The notes beneath the pieces are model-generated. The model saw nothing but the letters and a program-made list of their open reading frames with translations. It was not told the DNA's origin and made no database searches. From assembly GCF_023074835.1 (NCBI RefSeq), contig NZ_JALLGW010000001.1:806001-870000 (forward strand): DNA of 64,000 nucleotides, given 5' to 3'. Within the stretch, counting starts at the first letter, position 1. Every line of letters begins with the position of its first letter. Positions 26,605 to 33,765 of the stretch are shown here, piece after piece. The translations under genes were made by a program, and so were the position numbers. Source of the stretch: Halomarina salina. Its GTDB lineage: Archaea > Halobacteriota > Halobacteria > Halobacteriales > Haloarculaceae.

Positions 26605-27270
26605 ATGGCAGGGAATCATAGACTGTTCGCGGCGTTCGCGACGGCGCTACTCGTGGTCGGTGCGCTCTCCACGGGCGCGGCCGCACTCCAGAGTGACACC
26701 AGTGAGGGGCTCGCGGTCGACGTGAGCCAGTCCGACTCGGTGACCGTGCTGGTCACGGACAACGGGAGCGCGGTCGAGAACGCCTCGGTCGCGGTCGAGG
26801 CACCGGTCGTGAACAACTCCACGTACGCGGGCGTCGGCGACTACACGACGGGGCCGAACGGCACCGTCGACCTCGCGACGCCCGAGGAGAACGTCACCAT
26901 CACCGTGGCTGCCGAGTACGGCAACCAGACGGTGACGACGACGGCGACGCTCGTCGCCGACGGCGAGCCGAAGAACTTCGGTGAGCGCGTCTCCTCGTTC
27001 GTCCAGCAGCTGAAGAACGCCGGAACGGACGGCAACACGTCGCTCGGCCAGATCGTCTCCGAGTTCGTCACCGAGAACAACCCCGGCGCGGACCACCGAC
27101 CGGACCACGCCGGTCCGACGGCCGCGGGTCCCAACGATGCGGGTAACGGGTCGGCGGACGACGACCGCGGCCGCCCCGCTCACGCCGGCAACGGTAACGG
27201 GAACGACAAGAACGACGACGACGAGACGGACCGCAACGAGAACGCGAAGAAGAACCGGGGGAAGAAGTAG
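26605..27270 (+). CDS. Secreted protein with beta-sandwich domain and Asn/Asp-rich tail
   Basis: 221 residues. The N-terminus (MAGNHRLFAAFATALLVVGA) is a Sec-type signal peptide with cleavage near AAALQSD. An Ig-like or carboxypeptidase-regulatory-like domain follows (VTVLVTDNGSAVENASVAVE, NGTVDLATPEENVTITV), with several N-x-S/T sites available for glycosylation. The C-terminal 60 residues are low complexity (GNGNGNDKNDDDETDRNENA) and finish basic (KKNRGKK). No membrane or sorting anchor is seen. Function unknown; it separates the deaminase-like gene from ahcY. Confidence 0.72.
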   Translation: MAGNHRLFAAFATALLVVGALSTGAAALQSDTSEGLAVDVSQSDSVTVLVTDNGSAVENASVAVEAPVVNNSTYAGVGDYTTGPNGTVDLATPEENVTITVAAEYGNQTVTTTATLVADGEPKNFGERVSSFVQQLKNAGTDGNTSLGQIVSEFVTENNPGADHRPDHAGPTAAGPNDAGNGSADDDRGRPAHAGNGNGNDKNDDDETDRNENAKKNRGKK

Positions 27271-27305
27271 CGAGACGAGCCCCCCGAAAGACGATCTTCG
27301 TCGCC

Positions 27306-27470
27306 GACGTCTCCACCCGTCGGCAGCCAGTCGGCGTCCCCACGACGCCGCTGGTCCACCTGCGACGTCCCCACGGCGTCGCGGTACTGTTCTGGCAGCG
27401 TCCCCACGGCGCTGCCACCTGGTCGGCGTCCCCACGACGCTGCCTGCCAGTTCGCGTCCCCACGACGCCA
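27306..27470. repeat. Array of six hairpins with constant loop TCCCCACGR
   Basis: Between the secreted-protein gene and ahcY. Five copies of the 9-base loop TCCCCACGA or TCCCCACGG start at 27337, 27368, 27401, 27429 and 27457; a degenerate first copy (TCTCCACCC) starts at 27310. Each is flanked by complementary arms that differ between copies: CGGCG/CGCCG, GCGACG/CGTCGC, GGCAGCG/CGCTGCC, CGGCG/CGCTG (one G-U), and a weak GCG/CGC. Spacing is 27-33 bases. Constant loop plus changing, still-paired arms points to selection for structure. It is not a CRISPR: the unit is too short and the intervening bases are part of the stems. Confidence 0.72.
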
Positions 27471-27537
27471 CTGGCTCACACTGTTCTCACGACCGCGTAG
27501 CGGTAGCGTTTTCCTGTCACCCTCGGACGTTCGGACC

Positions 27538-28935
27538 ATGACCGAGACCGTCAGCGAGTACCTCACGACGGCGACCGCCGACGAGGAGTCGGACGTCGCC
27601 TTCGAGAGCCTCGCGGCCGCACGGGAGTCGGGGCGCAAGAAGATCGACTGGGCACGCCAGCACATGCCCATCCTCGCCGCGCTGCGCGAGGAGTTCGAGG
27701 AGTCGACGCCGTTCGAGGGCCAGCGCATCGCCATGGCGATGCACGTCGAGGCGAAGACGGCGGCACTGACCGAGACGCTCGCCGCGGGGGGCGCGCAGGT
27801 CGCCATCACCGGCTGTAACCCGCTGTCGACCCACGACGACGTGAGCGCGGCGCTCGACGCCAACGAGAACATCGACTCCTACGCCAAGCGCGGCGTCGAC
27901 GACGAGGAGTACTACGAGGCCATCGAGGCGACCATCGCCCTCGAACCCACCGTCACCGTCGACGACGGCGGCGACCTCGTCCTGCGCATCCACGAGAAGC
28001 ACCCCGACCTCATCGACGGCATCATCGGCGGCTGCGAGGAGACCACGACGGGCGTCCACCGCCTGCGGGCGATGGACCGCGACGGCGCGCTCGACTACCC
28101 CGTGTTCGCGGTCAACGACACGCCGATGAAGCGGCTGTTCGACAACGTCCACGGCACCGGCGAGTCCTCGCTGGCGAACATCGCCATGACGACGAACCTC
28201 TCGTACGCCGGGAAGAACGTCGTCGTCGCGGGCTACGGCGACTGCGGCCGCGGCGTCGCGAAGAAGGCGAGCGGGCAGAACGCCCACGTCATCGTCACCG
28301 AGGTCGACCCCCGGCGCGCCCTCGAAGCGCACATGGAGGGCTACGAGGTCTGTTCCATGCAGGAGGCCGCCGAGAAGGCCGACGTGATTCTGACGACGAC
28401 GGGCAACCGCGACGTCGTCACCCGCGAGCACTTCGAGGCGATGCCCGACGGCGTCCTCCTCGCCAACGCGGGCCACTTCGATATCGAGGTCAACCTCGAC
28501 GACCTCTCCGACATGGCGACCGAGGAGCGCGAGGTCCGCGACGGCGTCCGCGAGTACGAACTGGAGGACGGCCGCCGCCTCAACGTGCTGGCGGAGGGCC
28601 GCCTCGTCAACCTCGCCGGACCGCTCTCGCTGGGCCACCCCGTCGAGGTGATGGACCAGAGCTTCGGCGTCCAGGCCGTCTGCGTCCGCGAACTCGTCGC
28701 CGCCGACAAGGGCGGCCTCGGCGACCGCATCGCCGAACGCGTCCGCGACCGACTCGGCCGCGGCACCGGCCTCTCGCCGGTCGGCGAGCGCGACTACGAC
28801 GCGGGCGTCCACGACGTCCCCGACGCGCTCGACCGCGAGGTCGCGCGCATCAAGCTGAACGCCGAGGGCATCGGCATCGACGACCTGACCGACGAACAGG
28901 TCGAGTACATGGACGACTGGCAGCACGGGACGTAA
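27538..28935 (+). CDS. ahcY: Adenosylhomocysteinase family enzyme, possibly S-inosyl-L-homocysteine hydrolase
   Basis: 465 residues. The NAD-binding motif GYGDCGRG follows the family segment FDNVHGTGESS. The N-terminal substrate helix reads MAMHVEAKTAALTETL: His69 aligns with the conserved His of AhcY, but the positions that are Thr and Glu in canonical adenosylhomocysteinases (H-x-T-x-E-T) are Glu71 and Lys73 here. Those residues lie near the adenine ring in classical enzymes, so a different purine, such as hypoxanthine from inosylhomocysteine, is plausible. The deaminase-type gene at 25125 fits this. Either way it recycles SAH to homocysteine. A hairpin array lies upstream. Confidence 0.9.
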   Translation: MTETVSEYLTTATADEESDVAFESLAAARESGRKKIDWARQHMPILAALREEFEESTPFEGQRIAMAMHVEAKTAALTETLAAGGAQVAITGCNPLSTHDDVSAALDANENIDSYAKRGVDDEEYYEAIEATIALEPTVTVDDGGDLVLRIHEKHPDLIDGIIGGCEETTTGVHRLRAMDRDGALDYPVFAVNDTPMKRLFDNVHGTGESSLANIAMTTNLSYAGKNVVVAGYGDCGRGVAKKASGQNAHVIVTEVDPRRALEAHMEGYEVCSMQEAAEKADVILTTTGNRDVVTREHFEAMPDGVLLANAGHFDIEVNLDDLSDMATEEREVRDGVREYELEDGRRLNVLAEGRLVNLAGPLSLGHPVEVMDQSFGVQAVCVRELVAADKGGLGDRIAERVRDRLGRGTGLSPVGERDYDAGVHDVPDALDREVARIKLNAEGIGIDDLTDEQVEYMDDWQHGT

Positions 28936-29085
28936 GCGCTCGAAACTCCTCGAATCGGCCGCTTCGGAGCCCCTCGTGGCTCGCTCCTCACCGCGCGCTC
29001 ACAACACTCCCGCTACCCCGTCGCCCTCTGCTACTTTCACCGCGCTCTCCACGCGCTTAAGCCGCTCCGGCCGAGAAGCAGGCAC

Positions 29086-29508
29086 ATGCCGGGCAACAGG
29101 AAGGGGGACCGCCGCGAGCGGGAACTCGTCAACGAACTCCACGACCGGGGGTTCGCGGTCATGCGTGCCCCCGCGAGCGGGTCGAGCACCGACCGCGAAC
29201 TCCCCGACGTCCTCGCCGGCAACGGCGACGTCTTCTACGCTATCGAGGCGAAGGCATCCAACGGACGACCCATCTATCTCACCGGTGAAGAGGTCGAGGC
29301 GCTGGTCTACTTCTCGCAGAACTTCGGTGCGAAACCGCGTATCGGCGTCCGCTTCGACCGCGAGGAGTGGTTCTTCTTCCACCCCGCGGACCTCTACGTC
29401 ACCGACGGTGGCAACTACCGCGTCAAGCAGGAGACGGCGCTCGCCGAGGGGACCGACATCGAGGAACTGACCGGCGGCAGCGCGCAGACGAAGCTCTCGG
29501 GCGACTGA
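29086..29508 (+). CDS. hjc: Holliday junction resolvase Hjc
   Basis: 140 residues of the archaeal Hjc nuclease, which cuts four-way junctions in recombination. The catalytic set is present: a glutamate in [10 protein letters not shown] (about Glu11), Asp41 in RELPDVLAG, and Glu54/Lys56 in [20 protein letters not shown] is the family's conserved basic/Ser region. CGCTTAAGC (29054-29062) is a TATA-like box centred 28 bases before the ATG. The C-terminus is slightly longer than in many homologues. Confidence 0.96.
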   Translation: MPGNRKGDRRERELVNELHDRGFAVMRAPASGSSTDRELPDVLAGNGDVFYAIEAKASNGRPIYLTGEEVEALVYFSQNFGAKPRIGVRFDREEWFFFHPADLYVTDGGNYRVKQETALAEGTDIEELTGGSAQTKLSGD

Positions 29509-29547
29509 GGCGCAGAAAACGAACGTTTCGGCGGTGACCGCTGCCGC

Positions 29548-30255
29548 TCAGGCCGGTGCGAGGTACTCGCCCGCATCGGTCGGGTCGCGGTCCGGTCGGG
29601 GGGCGACGCGGTCCAGTCGCGACAGCGGGAACGAGTACTTCCGCAGGTCCGCGAACGGCGTGTCCGGGTCGCCCGAGAACGGGTACACCGCCCGGACGAC
29701 CGGGTCGTCACGCGGGTAGTACCGGTTGTTCGGGTAGTCCGCGACGGTCGTCTCCTCGCTGTCTCCGCCGTCGAAGTCGGCGAGCGTCCCCTGCCGCGGG
29801 ACGGTCACCTCGTCGGCGCGGTCGTCGGTCGTCTCGACGACGACCAGGAGCGCGTCCGTCTCGCGGTCACGGACCGTCGTCCCCGACGGGAGGCGACAGT
29901 CGTCGCAGACCGCCGGGTCGTCCTCGTGGACGAACGCGTCGCGACCGCAGGCGAGACACTCGATAGCACGGTGGCCCGGAGCGGGGACTCTTCCCCCCGT
30001 TATTTCGAGTGCAACTCGGCGGATGTGCTTGCAGCGTTCGCCGCGCATCTGGTGGTCCGGACAGCTACATTTCCCGTCGAGCAGGTCGACTGCGTACGTG
30101 TGCCCGCTGTCGCTCTCTATCTCGTATATGCCGCCGCCGATGGCTGTGACGGCCATCTTCTCGGTCCACGCGCGGGCGGCGCGCGGGTCGAGACGGCTCG
30201 TATCGGGGGCGAGCGCTCGTCGCTGTGACGCTGGTGTGTGTTCTGGTGGCGTCAT
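29548..30255 (-). CDS. SWIM zinc-finger domain protein
   Basis: 235 residues. The SWIM motif C-x-C-x(n)-C-x-H is visible as CSCPDHQMRGERCKH (about residues 63-77), a DNA- or protein-binding zinc module. A second cysteine quartet (CLACGRD with CDDC) follows and probably makes a zinc ribbon. The rest is acidic with YPNNRYYPRDDPVVRAVYPF, a segment seen in haloarchaeal relatives. Role unknown, perhaps nucleic-acid binding. The upstream start at 30255 is kept because LDPRAARAWTEKMAV before the core looks conserved in style. Confidence 0.82.
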   Translation of the reverse strand: MTPPEHTPASQRRALAPDTSRLDPRAARAWTEKMAVTAIGGGIYEIESDSGHTYAVDLLDGKCSCPDHQMRGERCKHIRRVALEITGGRVPAPGHRAIECLACGRDAFVHEDDPAVCDDCRLPSGTTVRDRETDALLVVVETTDDRADEVTVPRQGTLADFDGGDSEETTVADYPNNRYYPRDDPVVRAVYPFSGDPDTPFADLRKYSFPLSRLDRVAPRPDRDPTDAGEYLAPA

Positions 30256-30466
30256 GGTTCTGGTTCGGGAGACGGTCCGCTCCGCTCCACAGGAAACGTA
30301 GGTCCCCGAGACGTATCAACCGCTCGCTCGCACCTGCCTGGCCGCGGAGTTCGGGTAGAATGGAGGTGCTCGGCCGGTTCGGTCGAGCGTCACCCTGGAT
30401 GCACGGTCTCGGCGACCGAGAGCGCGCTTCGAAGGGCTTTTGCTGTGACCGTCGGAATCGGCGGGT

Positions 30467-30667
30467 ATGGCTCTGGACCGGGAGACAGTGACCGAAATCG
30501 CCGTCTCCGTCGTCTCCGTCGGACTCTTCATCGCCGCCGTCGTCTTCGTCGGCAGCACCTACAACTCGGACGGACTCTCCGGCGACGGCGCGTTCGCACT
30601 CATCGGCGCGATAGCGGGGTTCGTCGTGCTCTTGACCGTCGTCGCGTTCTTCCTCGCCCGACAGTAG
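30467..30667 (+). CDS. Small two-helix membrane protein
   Basis: 66 residues: a polar start (MALDRETVTE), two membrane helices (IAVSVVSVGLFIAAVVFVG and FALIGAIAGFVVLLTVVAFF) joined by a short polar loop (STYNSDGLSGDG), and a basic end (LARQ). A common haloarchaeal protein type of unknown function. It is convergent with priL, with a structured island in between. Confidence 0.72.
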   Translation: MALDRETVTEIAVSVVSVGLFIAAVVFVGSTYNSDGLSGDGAFALIGAIAGFVVLLTVVAFFLARQ

Positions 30668-30886
30668 CGCGCGACGACCCGGTCGGTGCTCCTCGGACTC
30701 TCGCGGTTCTCGCTCACTCGCTAGCGTTCGTTCGCTCCGGAAGACTCGCTCCCGCTCGTCTTCCGTGCTCCCGCTCGTTCCACTCGCGGGAACTCCGAAT
30801 CTCGCTACTCCTCACGGCTCCTTTCAGTCGCCGTTCGTATGCCGAGATTCTCGTTCGCTCGCTGCGCTCGCTCACTCCGAATCTCG
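30668..30886. repeat. Structured island between convergent genes (copy of dispersed repeat)
   Basis: 219 gene-free bases. Contains GGAAGAC/GTCTTCC (30739-30745/30758-30764, loop TCGCTCCCGCTC) and a hairpin against the priL stop, CGAGATTC (30843-30850)/GAATCTCG (30879-30886). The 14-mer GAATCTCGCTACTC occurs at 30797-30810 and again at 30879-30892; its reverse complement is found twice near 48.1-48.3 kb. Located where two transcripts meet, so bidirectional termination is a natural guess. Confidence 0.68.
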
Positions 30887-31876
30887 CTACTCCAACGCCG
30901 CAGCGTAATACTCCAGCGGGTGGTCGAATCCGGCACAGCCCTCCTCGTCGCAGTCGCCGTACGCCTGCATCGTCGCGCAGCTCGGGGGCGGGTAGAGACC
31001 GCCGTCGAGTCGCTCCGCGGCGTAGGCCAGCGAGTCGTCGGTCGCTCCGACGAGCGTCGTCACGGCGTCGGCGTCCATACCGAGTGCGGCGAGGAAGGAG
31101 ACGAGCGCGAACCGACCGGACGACGAGAGCGCGTCCTCGTCCTCGCTCCGTGCCTGCTCTAGCAGGTGCTGCATACACGGCGGGAACGAACCGGGGTCGA
31201 CGCGGTCGAACGAGCGGGGGTAGGTCGCGGTGGCGAGCGCGGACTCCACGTCCCGGACGACCGGTGCCAGCGGGTCGGCTATCTCGTCGGGGACGGTCAG
31301 CGGGAGACCCTCGGCGACCCGGCGCTCGATGGCGCGTTCGAGCAGGTCGTAGAGGTCACGCCGGGTGACCGTCACCCAGCCGTCGGCGAGTTCGCGGGTG
31401 ACGAGTCGCCACCGGTCGCCGCTCGGCGCGAGGTCGAGGTACGTCCCGACCGCGACGCGGTAGTCGTCGTCCCGACTGCGGACGACGCTCGCGAGGTCGA
31501 ACTCGCGCAGGACGGTCTCGACGGTGAGCGGGTCGCCGCCGAGCGTCGACTGCCGGCCGCGCTCGAACTCCTCGACGAACCGCTCGTGGGCCGTCGCGGC
31601 CTCGCTGGCGGCGTACTTCTCGACCGCACCGGGAGCGTCGACGAGCGAGACGAGCACGCGGGCGATGGGGTAGGACAGCACCTCCGTCCGGGCGTCGACG
31701 CGCTGGTCGCTCTCCTGTTCGACGTCGCCCGCGACGAGCGCTCGCTGGACGCGTTCGCGCCCACGCTCGACCGCCGGGTGGCCCTCGCGGACCAGCGTGA
31801 CGAGGTCGACGTCCGCCTCGCCCACCGCCTGGCGTGCGCTCTCGAAGAACGGGTAGCGCGCGTGGTGGGCGTCCAT
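30887..31876 (-). CDS. priL: DNA primase large subunit PriL
   Basis: 329 residues. Four cysteines, Cys234, Cys300, Cys309 and Cys314 (FPPCMQHLL, PPPSCATMQAYGDC, EEGCAGFDHPLEYY), are the iron-sulfur ligands of the C-terminal domain. The N-terminal domain is helical with the stalk for PriS. PriL and PriS together make primers for replication; priS is not in this window. The start at 31876 is set by minus-strand ACTTATCGG (31899-31907), centred 28 bases upstream. The stop codon abuts a perfect stem-loop. Confidence 0.95.
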   Translation of the reverse strand: MDAHHARYPFFESARQAVGEADVDLVTLVREGHPAVERGRERVQRALVAGDVEQESDQRVDARTEVLSYPIARVLVSLVDAPGAVEKYAASEAATAHERFVEEFERGRQSTLGGDPLTVETVLREFDLASVVRSRDDDYRVAVGTYLDLAPSGDRWRLVTRELADGWVTVTRRDLYDLLERAIERRVAEGLPLTVPDEIADPLAPVVRDVESALATATYPRSFDRVDPGSFPPCMQHLLEQARSEDEDALSSSGRFALVSFLAALGMDADAVTTLVGATDDSLAYAAERLDGGLYPPPSCATMQAYGDCDEEGCAGFDHPLEYYAAALE

Positions 31877-31898
31877 ACTCGCTCCATCGGGCGCGCGC

Positions 31899-31907
31899 CG
31901 ATAAGTA
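31899..31907 (-). promoter_or_regulatory. TATA-like box of priL
   Basis: Minus-strand ACTTATCGG, centred 28 bases before the ATG at 31876. Confidence 0.52.
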
Positions 31908-32021
31908 CGGCGGTCAGTGGGTTCGGTCGCCGTGAGCCTCCCCCAGCGATGGGTGTCTCGGTCAGGCATGCAAGTTAATGTCTGGCTCTCCGTAGAGGGA
32001 GAGAAGATGGGCAACGAGATG

Positions 32022-32035
32022 CTTGGTATACCAAG
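32022..32035. promoter_or_regulatory. 14-base perfect palindrome upstream of HTH-10 gene
   Basis: CTTGGTATACCAAG is its own reverse complement, centred 55 bases before the ATG of the HTH-10 gene at 32084. The central GGTATACC could itself be the TATA box, in which case a dimeric repressor binding the palindrome would block TBP. Confidence 0.5.
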
Positions 32036-32083
32036 TCGGCCGGACTTGCGTACAGCAGTACTCCACCCAGTAGTCTCTCATAA

Positions 32084-32740
32084 ATGAGTGTCGTCGCAGA
32101 ACTCAGCATCCAGTCGAAACAGTTCGAGTTGGGCCGGGTACTGGAACTGTCCGAGGGGATGCTACTCGAACTCGACCGCGTCGTCCCCGTCGGGGAGTCG
32201 ACAGTGCCGCTGGTCTGGGTCTACGCCTCGGACACCCAGGGGTTCGAAGAGAGAGTCGCCAACCATCCGAGTGTGCGGGGGTTCGAAGCGCTCGACCGGT
32301 TCAGCGGCCGGGCCCTCTACCGACTCGACTGGGACACGACGGGCGACCACCTGTTCGACGCCATCCACCGCGAGCGAGCACACGTTCTGAGGGCGACGGC
32401 CACTCCCGAATCCTGGACGTTCGAGCTCCGATTCCCCTCCCACGAGGCGCTGTCGGGGTTCCAGACCCACTGCGAGAACGCCCGTATCCACTTCTCAGTC
32501 GCGCGAATCGGACGGTCGAACGAGCCAGACGACGACCCGCGGTACGGGCTGACCGAGAGCCAGTACGATGCGCTCGTGCTCGCCGTCGAGTCGGGGTACT
32601 ACGACATCCCGCGGCGACGTACGACGGTCGAACTCGCCGAGGAACTCGGAATCTCCGACCAGGCGGTCACCGAACGCCTCCGCCGAGCCATCATCGCTCT
32701 CACGGAGAACACGCTCGACGGGACCGGACACACCAAGTGA
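32084..32740 (+). CDS. HTH-10 (bacterio-opsin activator type) regulator
   Basis: 218 residues, paralogous to the protein at 18265: both start with M-x-x-x-AE and share VEIERVV/LELDRVV, a sensing region with WTFELRFPSHEAL, and an HTH-10 end (LTESQYDALVLAVESGYYDI, then TVELAEELGISDQAVTERLR). DNA target unknown. The palindrome 49-62 bases upstream could be an autoregulatory site. Confidence 0.9.
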   Translation: MSVVAELSIQSKQFELGRVLELSEGMLLELDRVVPVGESTVPLVWVYASDTQGFEERVANHPSVRGFEALDRFSGRALYRLDWDTTGDHLFDAIHRERAHVLRATATPESWTFELRFPSHEALSGFQTHCENARIHFSVARIGRSNEPDDDPRYGLTESQYDALVLAVESGYYDIPRRRTTVELAEELGISDQAVTERLRRAIIALTENTLDGTGHTK

Positions 32741-33092
32741 GTGCGCCGACGGGGTCGATGGGTCTCGGTTCTGCCACACCGCTCCTGCTGGGTGGGCCAT
32801 GCGACACGATTTCGCCCCTCCTGCGCCTAGGAGTACTGGCCCGAACGACGGCCCGGTCACGGTACTCCGGAACCGAGACGAGTCTCCGACGCTCGTCGCA
32901 CGCCGTCTGGGGAGCGGACACACGGTTTTCCCCCTCGTGTCGCGTTCCCCTGGGCCACCGACCGCCTGTCGCCTGCCGTGCCGACGGTGGTCGATGCGCG
33001 TCCCGGCCTCGCCGTCTCGATCGATAGGCGAGGCCCGGACCTCGTGTGGTCCCGTCGAACGTCGTGGCCTCTCGTCTCGCGACCCGAACGAC
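32741..33092 (+). other. Gap of about 350 bases without a gene
   Basis: I see no credible reading frame, RNA gene or repeat array here. Base use is like coding DNA, but the frames on both strands are basic and Arg/Ser-rich, unlike the acidic proteins of this organism. The stretch ends at the TATA box of the next gene. Confidence 0.5.
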
Positions 33093-33100
33093 ATTTATCA
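33093..33100 (+). promoter_or_regulatory. TATA-like box fixing a GTG start
   Basis: ATTTATCA, centred about 25 bases before GTG 33121. An upstream ATG in the same frame at 33046 would lie before this box, so the GTG is the likely start. Confidence 0.55.
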
Positions 33101-33120
33101 CACCACGACAATCACGACGC

Positions 33121-33708
33121 GTGCGGTTCCGTTACCCCTGTCCGGACTGTCGCTCGACCAACAGCCTGCACGACCCCGACTGCCGGTTCGACGGGACGCC
33201 CTGGCCGGAGGTCGAACGGGCGTACACCGACGTCCTCGTGGCGCTCAGCGACGGTGCCAAGCGAGAGGGACGCATCCGCGAGGCGACCGACGGACCGTGG
33301 GACCCGCTGCACTCCGCCGTGCTGAGCCGACTCCGGCACGAACAGCGCCTCAAGGAGACGAAGGGCGGCGCGCTCGAACTCCGCTCGGCGGCGGAGTTCA
33401 AGGAGCAGGTGTCCGAACCGACCCAGGAGCCGATTCGGACGGTGTACGAGAAGGGGTCGGTGCCGGGCACCCACGACAACGCCGTCTTCGCTATCATCGC
33501 CTACTACGAGATGGTCGGCCTCTCCTGGGAGGAGACCCGCGAGCAGGTCGTCGCGTGGCTCCACGAGTCGGGCACGTGGAAACGCGGCGGGTTCGAGGAG
33601 GCCTCTCCGGAACAGCTCGTCGACTCGAAGCGCCACGTCTACGACCAGGGCTACGGCTGGAAGGAGAAGGCGCGGGCGGCGAAGGCGGTCATCGACCGGT
33701 CGCTGTGA
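33121..33708 (+). CDS. Conserved haloarchaeal protein with N-terminal zinc-binding knot
   Basis: 195 residues from GTG 33121. The beginning VRFRYPCPDCRSTNSLHDPDC offers four metal ligands (Cys7, Cys10, His17, Cys21). A winged-helix-like middle (LHSAVLSRLRHEQRLKETKG) and a C-terminal helical domain (NAVFAIIAYYEMVGLSWEET, VVAWLHESGTWKRGGFEE) follow. The latter recalls the small C-terminal helical modules of archaeo-eukaryotic primase-type replication proteins, but I would not assign a function. Confidence 0.72.
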   Translation: MRFRYPCPDCRSTNSLHDPDCRFDGTPWPEVERAYTDVLVALSDGAKREGRIREATDGPWDPLHSAVLSRLRHEQRLKETKGGALELRSAAEFKEQVSEPTQEPIRTVYEKGSVPGTHDNAVFAIIAYYEMVGLSWEETREQVVAWLHESGTWKRGGFEEASPEQLVDSKRHVYDQGYGWKEKARAAKAVIDRSL

Positions 33709-33765
33709 GTCGGGAACCAGTCAGCCCCGAAACGACTACCTGCGTTCCTCCACGACTGGTGACAG

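Noticed and set aside
27306-27470. CRISPR array
   Set aside because: The conserved part is only about 9-16 bases, intervals are 27-33 bases in total, and the flanks of each unit are self-complementary rather than unique spacers. No cas genes nearby.
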